Shown piece after piece: positions 48,158 to 57,260 of a DNA stretch of 60,995 bases (its first letter is position 1; the number at the start of each line of letters is the position of its first letter). The stretch lies in the NCBI GenBank assembly GCA_018268575.1, contig JAFDWF010000029.1, positions 1-60,995 on the forward strand. Reading direction: 5' to 3'. The notes under the pieces are model-generated. The model saw only the letters and a list, made by a program, of their open reading frames with translations, was not told the origin of the DNA and made no database searches. Origin of the DNA: Actinomycetota bacterium. Its GTDB lineage: Bacteria; Actinomycetota; Thermoleophilia; Solirubrobacterales; 70-9. A program made the position numbers and the translations under genes.

Positions 48158-50011
48158 ATGTGCGGGATCGCCGGCTGGGCCGGGGACATCGAGGCCGACG
48201 AGGCCGTGCTGGCGCGGATGTGCGCCGCCGTCGCCCATCGCGGCCCCGACGCCGAAGGCCGGCACGTGGTGCCGGGCAAGGTCGGGCTCGGCTTCCGGCG
48301 CCTCGCGATCATCGACCTGGAGACGGGCGATCAGCCGATCGCCGACGAGCGGGGCGACTCCCTCCTCACCTGCAACGGGGAGATCTACAACTTCGCCCCC
48401 CTGCGCGAGGAGCTGCGCAGCCGCGGTCATTCCTTCGCGACCGGATCCGACTGCGAGGTGATCGTCCACCTCTACGAGGAGCGCGGGCCGGACTTCCTCG
48501 AGGCGCTGCAGGGGATGTTCGCGATCGCCCTCTGGGACTCGCGGGCCGAGCGGCTCCTGCTGGCCCGCGACCGGCTCGGCGTCAAGCCGCTCCACTGGGC
48601 CCCGGTGGGCGACGGGATCCTCTACGCGAGCGAGCCGGGGGCGATCCTGGCCAGCGGCCTGGTCGAGCCGCGCCCCGACCCTGTCGCCCTGCGCGAATAC
48701 CTGACCCTGCAGTACGTGCCGCCGCCGCGCAGCGGCTTCGCCGGCATCCACAAGCTGGCGCCGGGCGAGCGACTGTTGTGGCAGGGCGGCGCGATCAAGG
48801 TCGAGCCCTGGTGGCAGCTCGACTGGTCGCGACGGAGTCCGGAGGGCACGGAGGACGCGCTCGCAGAGCTCGACCGGCTGCTGGCGCAGGCGACCAGGGA
48901 GCGGCTGGTCGCCGACGTCCCGGTCGGGGCCTTCCTCTCCGGCGGCATCGACTCGAGCCTCGTGGTCAGCTACATGGCGGAGGCCGGGAGCCGCGTCCGC
49001 ACCTTCTCGATCGATTTCCCGGAGGCCGGCTTCAGCGAGGCGCGACACGCGCGGCGGGTCGCCGAGATCTACGGGACGGAGCATGAGGAGCGCACGCTGG
49101 AGCCGGCGATGGTCCCATTGATCGAGGAGGCGGTGCGCTTCGCGGGCGAGCCGTTCGCCGACTCCTCGGCGATCCCGACCCTGCTGCTGTCGCGGATGAC
49201 GCGGGAGAGCGTCACCGTCGCGCTGTCGGGTGACGGCGGCGACGAGGCGTTCGCGGGCTACCGTCGCTATCTGGTCGCGAGGACGGCCGAACGGCTCGGG
49301 CCCGTGACCGCGGTGGCGCGGGGCCTGCGGCGCAGCGGCATCACCGAGCGGCTGCCGCGCGCCGGGCATCAGGTCAGGCGCGCGGTCGACGCGCTCTCGC
49401 TGCCGCCGGCGGCGCGCTACGCGTCGATGATGTCCCACTTCTCCCCGGCGGAAGTGACGTCGATGTGCACGCCGGACTTCCTTGCCGCCGCCGGTGACCC
49501 GGCGACCGCCTGGCGGCAGACCCTGGCGCCGCCGGCCCTGCCGGGGGTCGACCGTTACCTGGCGCTCGACACCGCCACCTACCTGCCCGGCGACCTGCTG
49601 CTGAAGGTCGACCGGATGTCGATGGCCGACGCGCTCGAGGTCCGCTCCCCCCTCCTCGACTACCGGGTGCACGAGTTCGCCGCCGGGCTGCCGGAACGGA
49701 TGAAGCTGCGCGGCCGGACGACGAAGTGGGCACTGAAGGAGCTGGCCGCCCGGCGTGGGCTGCCGCGCGACCTGGTCCACCGTCGCAAGCAAGGCTTCGG
49801 CGTCCCTCTCGGTACCTGGTTCAGGGGGCCGCTGCGGAGTTGGCTGGAAGGCCTGCTGCTCGACCCGCGAAGTCTCGAGCGGGGCTACTTCGAGCCCGCC
49901 GCCGTACGCAGGCTGGTCGGCGAGCACCTCGGCGGCGACGTCGACCACACCTACCGACTCTGGAATCTGGCGGTGCTGGAGCTGTGGCACCGGACCTGGG
50001 TCGATGACTGA
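48158..50011 (+). CDS. asnB: Asparagine synthase (glutamine-hydrolysing) of polysaccharide type
   Basis: A 617-residue two-domain amidotransferase. Met is followed by the catalytic Cys (MCGIAGWAGDIEADEAVLAR), glutaminase residues LGFRRLAIIDLETGDQPI and CNGEIYNF follow to residue 190; the synthetase half has the ATP-pyrophosphatase loop VGAFLSGGIDSSLVVSYMAE near 260, LSGDGGDEAFAGYRRYLVAR near 355 and KVDRMSMADALEVRSPLLDY near 485. It transfers amide nitrogen to an Asp side chain or, in exopolysaccharide clusters, to uronic acids or other carboxylates. The genomic setting favours the second use. It overlaps the next GT4 gene by 8 bp. Confidence 0.92.
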   Translation: MCGIAGWAGDIEADEAVLARMCAAVAHRGPDAEGRHVVPGKVGLGFRRLAIIDLETGDQPIADERGDSLLTCNGEIYNFAPLREELRSRGHSFATGSDCEVIVHLYEERGPDFLEALQGMFAIALWDSRAERLLLARDRLGVKPLHWAPVGDGILYASEPGAILASGLVEPRPDPVALREYLTLQYVPPPRSGFAGIHKLAPGERLLWQGGAIKVEPWWQLDWSRRSPEGTEDALAELDRLLAQATRERLVADVPVGAFLSGGIDSSLVVSYMAEAGSRVRTFSIDFPEAGFSEARHARRVAEIYGTEHEERTLEPAMVPLIEEAVRFAGEPFADSSAIPTLLLSRMTRESVTVALSGDGGDEAFAGYRRYLVARTAERLGPVTAVARGLRRSGITERLPRAGHQVRRAVDALSLPPAARYASMMSHFSPAEVTSMCTPDFLAAAGDPATAWRQTLAPPALPGVDRYLALDTATYLPGDLLLKVDRMSMADALEVRSPLLDYRVHEFAAGLPERMKLRGRTTKWALKELAARRGLPRDLVHRRKQGFGVPLGTWFRGPLRSWLEGLLLDPRSLERGYFEPAAVRRLVGEHLGGDVDHTYRLWNLAVLELWHRTWVDD

Positions 50012-51104
50012 ACCGCGGCGCGTCCTCTTCGTCATCGGCGGGCTCGGCCGAGGCGGCTCGGAGCGCCAGCTGATGCAGCTGATCGGCGCCGCCCACCCGG
50101 ACCGCATCCGCGCCACGGTGCTGACCCTCTCGACCGTCTGTGACCCCGACCACGCGGCCCAGCTGCGCCGGCTCGGGGTCGAGCTGATCCAGCTTCCCCC
50201 GGCGCCGATCCCGCGGGCGGCGCGTCCGGCGGTCTCGGTGCCACGCGTCTTCGGGGTGGTCCGGCGGCTGCGACCGGATGCCGTCTACGCCTGGCTCGAG
50301 GAGGCCTCGACGACGGTGGCGCCGGCGGCGCGGGCGCTGGGCATCCCGCTCGTCGTCGCGCGCCGCAGCGTCTGCGGATCGCCCGCCGAACGGCTGGCGT
50401 TCTACCGCGCGTCGATCCGGCTCGCCGAGCGAGGAGCCCGGATCGTGACCGGCAATTCGGAGGCGGTCGTCGCCGAGGCCGAGGCTCGGGGCGTGCCGGG
50501 CGAGCGGGTGCGCCTCGTCCCCAACGGGCATCCACCGGTAGAGCCCCTCCCCCAGCGGGACGCCGGCGAGGTGGCGCTCGGCTACCTCGCCAACTATCGA
50601 GCGGAAAAGGGACAGGAGCGCTTCCTCGCGGCGCTGGAGCTGGTGGCCGCCCACACTCCTTGGCGGGCCGACCTGGCGGGCGCCGGTGAGCTGCGAAAGG
50701 GGATCGAGCAGTCGATCGTCGCCCGCGGCCTCGGCGACCGGGCCACGGCGCACGGCCCGGTGTCCGACCTGCGTCGCTTCTGGGAGGACCACGACGTCGC
50801 CGTCCTCCTCTCCGACGACGAGGGCAGTCCCAACGTCCTGATCGAGGCGGCGATGCTGGGCCGGCCCTTGGTCGGCACCGACGCCGGTGGCACCAGCGAG
50901 GTGATCCCGCCCGACGCCGGCCTGCTCGTCCCTCACGAGCCCGCGGCGATCGCCGCCGCGCTGAGCCGGTTGATCGACGATCCGGCCCTGCGGCGCCGGC
51001 TCGGCGAAGGGGCGCGCCGTCACGCCGGTGAGCGCTACGACCTCGACCGCTCGGTCGCCGCCCACCTGCGGGCGATCGAGGAGGCGGTCGGCACCGCCCC
51101 TTAG
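50004..51104 (+). CDS. GT4-family glycosyltransferase
   Basis: The 366-residue cytosolic enzyme has VLFVIGGLGRGGSERQLMQL at the start (acceptor domain GGSE), RPDAVYAWLEEASTTVAPAA, RIVTGNSEAVVAEAEARGVP, VRLVPNGHPPVEPLPQRD, LGYLANYRAEKGQERFLAAL and the donor-site DDEGSPNVLIEAAMLGRPLV (E-x7-E). It adds a sugar from a nucleotide donor during repeat-unit assembly. ATG 50004 lies inside the end of asnB. Its TAG interlocks with the TAA of the convergent lipoprotein gene (TTAG at 51101-51104). Last gene of the rightward operon starting at 44758. Confidence 0.92.
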   Translation: MTEPRRVLFVIGGLGRGGSERQLMQLIGAAHPDRIRATVLTLSTVCDPDHAAQLRRLGVELIQLPPAPIPRAARPAVSVPRVFGVVRRLRPDAVYAWLEEASTTVAPAARALGIPLVVARRSVCGSPAERLAFYRASIRLAERGARIVTGNSEAVVAEAEARGVPGERVRLVPNGHPPVEPLPQRDAGEVALGYLANYRAEKGQERFLAALELVAAHTPWRADLAGAGELRKGIEQSIVARGLGDRATAHGPVSDLRRFWEDHDVAVLLSDDEGSPNVLIEAAMLGRPLVGTDAGGTSEVIPPDAGLLVPHEPAAIAAALSRLIDDPALRRRLGEGARRHAGERYDLDRSVAAHLRAIEEAVGTAP

Positions 51105-51763
51105 TGCCCCTTTTCCCGCAGCGCTTCTTCGAGGGATTCGGCCTGCAGGTGCGAGGCTTCGACCCCGGCCTGGGCGGCGGCGGCCGACGGCGGCTGGCTC
51201 GCGTCGCTCGAGACAGCACCGTTTTCTTCGATTTCCACCTGGTTGCGCGCGAACTGGTTCAACTCTGGATCCAGCCGCGAGTCGTAGGTCATCTCCCAGT
51301 TTCCGCCTTCCTTACGCCAGGAGGTCGAACCGAGTTCGGTCGTTCCTTCGGGTAGGACGATCGAGTAACGGATGGTGGTGGTGTCACCGTCGTCGGTGGT
51401 GCCGGCGATCACCGGTTTGACCAACGGGAAGGTCGAGGCGTCGACCTTTTTCGCCCCGACGATCTTCGCCGTGCCGACGAATTCACGTAAGCCGGGCGAG
51501 TAGTAGGTGGCCGCTTCGGCCCACGACTGGTACTGGAGGTCGGACCAGAAGCTGAGGAACGCCCGTTCGGCACTTCCCGGGGGGTACTTCTGGATTTCCT
51601 TGGTGGTGAGGAGGTTGCGTGCTTCGGTCGGCGGATTGGAATCCGTGCCGCCGCAGCCTGCCACCACCAGGAGAAGGACCGAGACGATCGCGGCGCTGGC
51701 CCCCACCCGTACCGCCCGCAGGGCACCTCGGCTCCGCTTCGGCGAGGGGTCCCCGGTTCGCAC
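51101..51763 (-). CDS. Lipoprotein of unknown function
   Basis: A 220-residue protein with an Arg-rich start, a lipoprotein signal ending VAGCGG (lipidation near Cys37) and an exported domain with the look of an NTF2-like fold (AFLSFWSDLQYQSWAEAATY, REFVGTAKIVGAKK, TTTIRYSIVLPEGTTELGST, WEMTYDSRLDPELNQFARN). The C-terminal 50 residues are Ala/Glu-rich and helical. Role unknown; the position inside the cluster suggests a membrane-surface helper for glycan assembly. Its start is only 11 bp from that of the divergent giant membrane protein at 51775, so the two promoters must overlap or lie inside the genes. Confidence 0.75.
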   Translation of the reverse strand: MRTGDPSPKRSRGALRAVRVGASAAIVSVLLLVVAGCGGTDSNPPTEARNLLTTKEIQKYPPGSAERAFLSFWSDLQYQSWAEAATYYSPGLREFVGTAKIVGAKKVDASTFPLVKPVIAGTTDDGDTTTIRYSIVLPEGTTELGSTSWRKEGGNWEMTYDSRLDPELNQFARNQVEIEENGAVSSDASQPPSAAAAQAGVEASHLQAESLEEALREKGH

Positions 51764-51774
51764 GACGGCAGTAT

Positions 51775-54700
51775 ATGTTCAGACCTCTGATGGGCAGCGC
51801 ACAACAGGGGGCCGCCCGGCCGCTTGCGCGGCGGCGCTTCGCTGTTGCCGCGGGCTCGTTCCGGCGCGACTTCAACGCGGATCGGGATTCGGCGAGCACA
51901 CGGTTCCGCAGCCTGCGGCCGCGACGGCCGCTACTGCTCGCCCTCGCGTTCGTGACGATCGTGGCGGTGGTCGTACGCATACCGCTGTGGGGCCACGCCT
52001 ACACCGCCTCCGACACCACCCACTACCTGCAAGTGGCGCGCGGGATCTTTCACGGCGGCTTCATCGACGACCTCAGGCCGCCTGGATACTCGCTCCTGCT
52101 CGCCTGCTTCGAACTGGTCGGGATGAACCCGGTGCGCGGCGTGGTCGGGCTCCAGAACCTGATCGGGATGACCCTCCCTGCCGCCGTCCTGCTGGTCGGA
52201 TGGCGTTACTTCAACCCGCTCGTGGGGGTCGTGGCCGGGTTCCTGGCGGCGGCCTCGCCGCTGATGATCATGATCGAGCAGTTCGCGCTCGCCGACTACC
52301 TCTTCGGGGTGCTGTTGCTGGCGGCCACGGTCTCGCTCGCCGAGGCGACCATCCGCTTGCGCGCCGATGCTCGCGGCTCGACTCGATTCCTGGTCGCGTC
52401 AGGCGTCTTCTTCGGCCTCGCCGCCCTCTTCCGGGCGAACGCCCTGATCGGCGTGATCGCGATGCCCGCCGCGATCGTGATCGGCAGCTGGGGTCACTGG
52501 CGGTGGCGGCGTGTCCTCCGCCATGCTGCGTTCGCGATCGGCGCGATGGTGGTCGTCCTCGGCCCCTGGGTCATCCACAACTTCGTCCGCTTCGGTGAAA
52601 CCACCATCGCCACCGAGGGAGGCATCTCCCTCTATGCGCGCGCGATCAGCTACGACGGTGTGCCGCCCGGCGAAGAATCCCGCGACAGCCGCCTTGCCCT
52701 CCGTGTCTATGACACCTCCGACTTCACCGAACCCAGAGGTGAGCTACAGCGGACGGTCGGGGCCTACAACGCCCTGGTTCGCAGTGGGAAGGATCCGAGC
52801 GAAGCGTCGGCGGCAATGGGTGCGATCGCGAAAGCGGCGATCTTGCGTGAGCCGCTCACCTACCTGGAAAACACCTGGACCATCCTCGGGCTCTACCGGC
52901 AGCTGTATGACCCGAAGACGTTCACCGCCAATCATTTCGTCGACCAGATCATCACCGCCAGGAACTACTTCCGGACGCTGGCCCCCCACGCTTCGGTGAT
53001 CCCCGGTGACTCGAGCATGACGCGAGCGCCGTGGCAGGCGGCCCAGACGCTGACCAAGATCCTCTACCTCCTGACCCTGGGAGGCGCCCTGATCCTGCTG
53101 CTCCCGATCCTCGGGTCTTCGTGGACCCGGATCGCGGCCTCGGTGCTGATGGTCGTCGCCCTGCTCGGGTTCCTCGGCGGAAGCCTGACGGCGGTCTTCT
53201 CGCCCCGCTACGACATCATGTTCGCGCCGTTCGTCTGGATCCTCGGGGCGGGCGCGACGGTCTTGCTGCTCCAGCTCGTCGCGGTCGCGCTGCGCCCCGC
53301 CCGGCCGCCGACCGAGGCCGCGTTGAGGAGCGCGGGCCGCGCCTGCGCCAATGGCGCCGGCGCCTTGCAGACGACGGTCCACGGCTGGGCCAGCGCCGCC
53401 AGCGCCCCGTTCACAGCTCTGAAGCGCCGCCTGGGCGGGCTCTCGATCCGCGGCAGGATCCCCGTCGCTTCCGTCCGCGGCAGGTTGTCGCGGTCGCGCC
53501 TCGCGGTGGTCGGGGCGTTCCGTCGGCTGCGCGAGCGGAGTCGGATCTCGTTTCGACCGGCCGGACGCGCCTTGGTCGCGGTGGCATTCCTGGCCCCGTT
53601 CTCGGCCACCCACATCACCGGGCCGCTCACCGTCGGGCGGGCCGCCGCGATCGCGCTCGCGGCGCTCCTCGCGCTGGCGGTCCTCGGCAGCCGGCCTGCC
53701 GACCTACGGATCGGCACCCCGGAGATCCTCGCCGGCGCTGCCTACCTCGGCCTCTTCTTCTGGATCCTGATCAGCGCCGGCGCCTGGGGATGCAACTGCG
53801 AGGGCAAGCTCGGCGGCTTCGCCGAGTTCGCCTTCGTCGGCCTCCTGGCCCTGGCCACGATCAGCTTCACGCCGGAGATCCGGGAGCGGGTCCTGCTCGC
53901 GGTGCTGGCGGGGCTCAGCCTGGCGGCGGTCTTCGCCCTGATCGGCGTCGGCGCGATCAACTCCGGCACCATCGACCTGACCCAGACCGGCGGCAGGCTC
54001 TCCGGCACCTACGGCAACGCCAACGAACTAGGCTTCGCGATGGCGCTGGGCGTGCCGATCGCGGCCACCTACGCGCTGGCGACGCGCGGTCGCCCCCGGA
54101 TGCTGTTCGCCGCCTCCTTCGCGGTCCTCGGCGCCGCCCTCGTCCTCAGCTACTCGCGCGGAGCGATCATCGCCGCCGGTGTGGCGCTGGTCGCGGTCGG
54201 GCTCCTGCAGGCAGCCGGATCGCGGCGGCGCCAAGTTGCGATCCTCGGCGCCGCGACGGCCACCGCGCTTGTCGCCCTCGCCCTCTATCCGGTCTTCGAG
54301 CATGAGCGCCAGAGCGCCAGCTTCCGGGCGGTGCCGGTCGCCTTCCGGCCCCTCGACCAGCGCGACGTGAGCGGCTGGGACAGTCGCGCCGGCGGTCCGG
54401 TCCCGGCCGGCCCGTCGCGGTTGCGCAACAGCCCGGACGGCATCGTGGTGCACACCGATCGCGGCGACGAGGGGGCGAGCTACGGCTGGGGCGAAGCTGC
54501 GGTCGACGGCAGCTACGAACTCTCGTTACGGCTGCGGACGACCGGGGCGGCGCGGCTGCCGCTCTCGCTCGGACTCGCCGACGCGGTGCGGGGCGGCGGC
54601 CCACAGCGGAAGGTCGTCGTCGGGCCGCGCGCCCGCACCTACACGCTCCCCTGGACCCCCCACTCGCGGTCGCCCCACGCCCGGCTCTACGTCTGGGAGC

Positions 54701-55257
54701 GATCCGGCGGGGCGGCATCGTTCGTGCTGTCGGCGGTCCGCGTCCACGCCCAGGCTCCGGGGCGGCCGCCGCGCGTCATCGAAGTCCCCGACAAGCTGCG
54801 CGGATCGCTCTACGCCCATATGGTGGCGACGGTCGAAAACGGCGAAGCGGACTACGTCAACTCGCGGATCGATGCCGCCGAACTCGCCGCCGAAGCGTTC
54901 GTCTCGAGCCCGTTGCGAGGGATCGGCTGGGGCACGTTCCCCGGCTACGCCGAAGAACACCTCGAATTCGGGCAGCTCGCCGCCCACGACGAGTACCTCT
55001 CCTTCGCCGCCGAGCTGGGGCTGATCGGGCTGCTGCCGCTGGGCCTCCTGATCGCGGCGGTGATCGGCGGCATCCGCGGCGCCGACCGCAAGACGGTGGA
55101 GATCGCCGCGATCGGCGCCGTCTGCGCCACCGCCGTCGGCCTCGCTTTCGTCGAGGCACTGCCGGTGCCGCAGCTCTCGGTCCCGTTGGCCCTCGTCGTC
55201 GCCGTGTTATGCGCGCGGAGAACGGCGGCGGAGCGGGATCGCCGCGGGGCGATCTAA
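51775..55257 (+). CDS. Fusion of GT-C (ArnT/PMT-like) transferase and O-antigen ligase
   Basis: An 1160-residue membrane protein with about 22-24 hydrophobic segments. Residues about 45-510 resemble GT-C transferases: HAYTASDTTHYLQVARGIFH with the catalytic-type Asp in loop 1, DLRPPGYSLLLACFELVG, YFNPLVGVVAGFLAAASPLM, and LFRANALIGVIAMPAAIVIG. Residues about 630-1150 are a Wzy/WaaL ligase: GRLSGTYGNANELGFAMALG, LVLSYSRGAIIAAGVALVAV, a large outer loop with a jelly-roll-like stretch (YELSLRLRTTGAARLPLSLG, VVVGPRARTYTLPWTP), then GIGWGTFPGYAEEHLEFGQL and AAHDEYLSFAAELGLIGLLP. It could both modify and ligate or polymerise glycans outside the membrane. An alternative start is ATG 51790. Confidence 0.85.
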   Translation: MFRPLMGSAQQGAARPLARRRFAVAAGSFRRDFNADRDSASTRFRSLRPRRPLLLALAFVTIVAVVVRIPLWGHAYTASDTTHYLQVARGIFHGGFIDDLRPPGYSLLLACFELVGMNPVRGVVGLQNLIGMTLPAAVLLVGWRYFNPLVGVVAGFLAAASPLMIMIEQFALADYLFGVLLLAATVSLAEATIRLRADARGSTRFLVASGVFFGLAALFRANALIGVIAMPAAIVIGSWGHWRWRRVLRHAAFAIGAMVVVLGPWVIHNFVRFGETTIATEGGISLYARAISYDGVPPGEESRDSRLALRVYDTSDFTEPRGELQRTVGAYNALVRSGKDPSEASAAMGAIAKAAILREPLTYLENTWTILGLYRQLYDPKTFTANHFVDQIITARNYFRTLAPHASVIPGDSSMTRAPWQAAQTLTKILYLLTLGGALILLLPILGSSWTRIAASVLMVVALLGFLGGSLTAVFSPRYDIMFAPFVWILGAGATVLLLQLVAVALRPARPPTEAALRSAGRACANGAGALQTTVHGWASAASAPFTALKRRLGGLSIRGRIPVASVRGRLSRSRLAVVGAFRRLRERSRISFRPAGRALVAVAFLAPFSATHITGPLTVGRAAAIALAALLALAVLGSRPADLRIGTPEILAGAAYLGLFFWILISAGAWGCNCEGKLGGFAEFAFVGLLALATISFTPEIRERVLLAVLAGLSLAAVFALIGVGAINSGTIDLTQTGGRLSGTYGNANELGFAMALGVPIAATYALATRGRPRMLFAASFAVLGAALVLSYSRGAIIAAGVALVAVGLLQAAGSRRRQVAILGAATATALVALALYPVFEHERQSASFRAVPVAFRPLDQRDVSGWDSRAGGPVPAGPSRLRNSPDGIVVHTDRGDEGASYGWGEAAVDGSYELSLRLRTTGAARLPLSLGLADAVRGGGPQRKVVVGPRARTYTLPWTPHSRSPHARLYVWERSGGAASFVLSAVRVHAQAPGRPPRVIEVPDKLRGSLYAHMVATVENGEADYVNSRIDAAELAAEAFVSSPLRGIGWGTFPGYAEEHLEFGQLAAHDEYLSFAAELGLIGLLPLGLLIAAVIGGIRGADRKTVEIAAIGAVCATAVGLAFVEALPVPQLSVPLALVVAVLCARRTAAERDRRGAI

Positions 55258-56216
55258 CCGGGCGACGAGGCTGCCGCGGCTTCCTCGTGCCGCGACAGGT
55301 AGTCCTCGGCGGTGCGCCGAAGGCCGACGTCGAAGGGGATGGCCGGCTCGTAACCGAGCTGCTCGCGCGCCTTGCTGATGTCGGCGAGCGAGTGGAGGAC
55401 GTCGCCGGGCCGCGGCTCCAGGTATCTCGCCTGTAGGTCCACCCCGGTGATCTCCCGCAGTTCGTCCAGCAGTCGGTTGAGGGTGATGCGGTCCCCGCAG
55501 GCGATGTTGAAGGTCTGGCCCGAGACGCCCTCGGCCACCGCCGCCAGCAGGTTCGCGTCGACCACGTTGTCGACGTAGGTGAAGTCGCGAGACTGCTCCC
55601 CGTCGCCGAAGACGATGGGCTGTCGCCCGGCGAGCAGGGCGGAGATGAATTTCGGGATCACCGCCGCGTAGTGGGAGAGCGGATCCTGGCGCGGGCCGAA
55701 CACGTTGAAGTAGCGCAGCGCCACCGTCTCGAGTGCGTAGACCTGCGAGAAGCTGCGGCAATACCCCTCCCCCGCGAGCTTCGCCACCGCGTAGGGCGAG
55801 ATCGGCTGCGGCGCCCGTTCCTCCTGCTTGGGCAGGGTCAGGTCGGCTCCGTAGATCGAGGAGGAGGACGCGAAGACGACCCGCCGCACGCCGCTGTCGC
55901 GCGAGGCGAGCAGGATGTTGAGCGTGCCGATCACGTTGGCGGCGTTGCTGGTCAACGGATCCTGGATCGAACGGGGCACCGACGGCAGCGCCGCCTCGTG
56001 GAAGACGACCTCGCAGCCGCGGACCGCGTTGTGGGCGCGCTCGTAGCTCTGGATGTCGCCCTCGACGACCTCGATCTCATCCTCGAGCCCGGCCAGGTTC
56101 GCCCGGTTGCCGGTCGAGAAATTGTCGACCACACGCACGTCGTTCCCCTCGGCCAGGAGCCGCCGTGCCAGGTGCGAGCCGATGAATCCTGCTCCTCCCG
56201 TGACCAGAGCCCTCAT
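55254..56216 (-). CDS. NAD-dependent epimerase (UDP-glucose 4-epimerase-like)
   Basis: A 320-residue cytosolic extended-SDR protein: MRALVTGGAGFIGSHLARRL, VVDNFSTGNRANLAGLEDEI, HEAALPSVPRSIQDPLTSNA, FASSSSIYGADLTLPKQEER, the catalytic PISPYAVAKLAGEGYCRSFS and YFNVFGPRQDPLSHYAAVIP, then SRDFTYVDNVVDANLLA. This is the pattern of UDP-sugar 4-epimerases acting on N-acetyl or uronic sugars. It supplies a nucleotide sugar to the cluster. It is convergent with the giant fusion (interlocked stops CTAA at 55254-55257) and divergent from the methyltransferase gene, with 78 bp between for two promoters. Confidence 0.93.
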   Translation of the reverse strand: MRALVTGGAGFIGSHLARRLLAEGNDVRVVDNFSTGNRANLAGLEDEIEVVEGDIQSYERAHNAVRGCEVVFHEAALPSVPRSIQDPLTSNAANVIGTLNILLASRDSGVRRVVFASSSSIYGADLTLPKQEERAPQPISPYAVAKLAGEGYCRSFSQVYALETVALRYFNVFGPRQDPLSHYAAVIPKFISALLAGRQPIVFGDGEQSRDFTYVDNVVDANLLAAVAEGVSGQTFNIACGDRITLNRLLDELREITGVDLQARYLEPRPGDVLHSLADISKAREQLGYEPAIPFDVGLRRTAEDYLSRHEEAAAASSPG

Positions 56217-56294
56217 CGCGCCAAGGTTATCCGGTCCACCGGGACCACCCTGGAAACTGGCCCGCTGCCGTACCTGAAAGTATCTTCACCGCGT

Positions 56295-57260
56295 ATGGCG
56301 ACGGACCGGGCATCGTCCAGCGACGCGGTCGGCGATCCGCCGTGGCTGGAACCCCTGCTCGCCGACCCGGCCGAGGGCGGCCCGCTGTCCCTCGACGCCG
56401 CAGGCGCCCACGCAGGCGAGCGCCTGTCGGCCCGACGGGTGGATGGCGTCCTGCGCTTCGTCGAGTCCGACTCCTACGCGCAGAGCTTCGGGCGCGAGTG
56501 GAACTGGTTCGCCCAGACCCAGCTCGACCGGCCGGATGAGAACCGCACCGAGTCACGTCAGACCTTCGCCGAAAAGACGGGCCTCGAACCGGCCGACCTG
56601 GCGGGCAAGACGGTGCTCGACGTCGGCTGCGGGATGGGGCGTTTCTCCGAGGTGGTGCTCTCGGCGGGGGCGAACGTGGTCGGGGTCGACCTCTCCGCCG
56701 CCGTCGATGCCGCCCACGGCAATCTCGGCGACCGGCCGAACGCCGCCTTCATCCAGGCTGACGTCTTCGACCTCCCACTGCGGGAGGAATCCTTCGACCT
56801 GATCTACTCGATCGGCGTACTCCACCACACGCCGGACACGCGGGAGGCCTTCCTGCGCCTGCCCCGCCTGCTGAAGCCCGGCGGCCGGATCGTGATCTGG
56901 GTCTACACCTCCGAACGCCCGGTCGGCTACGTCGCCTCGGACCTCTACCGCCGGTTCACGTCACGGATGGACGAGGAGCGCCTGCTGCGGCTCTGCAAGG
57001 CGGCGGGCCCGATCGGCGCCCTCTACCGGACCCGCGCCGGCCGCGTCCTCTCGCCACTCCTACCGGTCTCCCACCACCCCGACCCCGAATGGCGGGTGCT
57101 CGACACCTTCGACTGGTACGCGCCCAGGTACCAGTGGAAGCACGACTGGGCCGAGGTCGAACGCTGGTTCCGCACGGCCGGGCTGGAGGAGATCCGCCGA
57201 CACCGGGTTCCGGTGGCCGTCTCCGGCCGCCGCCCCCTCGATTCGCCCGTCGCCGACTAA
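56295..57260 (+). CDS. SAM-dependent methyltransferase
   Basis: A 321-residue class I methyltransferase. Residues about 15-60 look like a Trm112-type zinc ribbon without its cysteines (PWLEPLLADPAEGGPLSLDA, where CPxC is usual). The catalytic part has QSFGREWNWFAQTQLDRPDE, GKTVLDVGCGMGRFSEVVLS (SAM site), VVGVDLSAAVDAA, FDLIYSIGVLHHTPDTREAF and LKPGGRIVIWVYTSERPV. The FGREW start and the LDxGCGxGR arrangement resemble the methyltransferase half of the 44758 fusion, so both may methylate sugars or lipid carriers in this cluster. Convergent with the hydrolase gene through CTAA (57257-57260). Confidence 0.9.
   Translation: MATDRASSSDAVGDPPWLEPLLADPAEGGPLSLDAAGAHAGERLSARRVDGVLRFVESDSYAQSFGREWNWFAQTQLDRPDENRTESRQTFAEKTGLEPADLAGKTVLDVGCGMGRFSEVVLSAGANVVGVDLSAAVDAAHGNLGDRPNAAFIQADVFDLPLREESFDLIYSIGVLHHTPDTREAFLRLPRLLKPGGRIVIWVYTSERPVGYVASDLYRRFTSRMDEERLLRLCKAAGPIGALYRTRAGRVLSPLLPVSHHPDPEWRVLDTFDWYAPRYQWKHDWAEVERWFRTAGLEEIRRHRVPVAVSGRRPLDSPVAD

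Noticed and set aside
52700..53620. Minus-strand frame of 289 codons inside the giant fusion gene
   Set aside because: Low-complexity Arg/Asp/Gln shadow of the plus-strand membrane protein.
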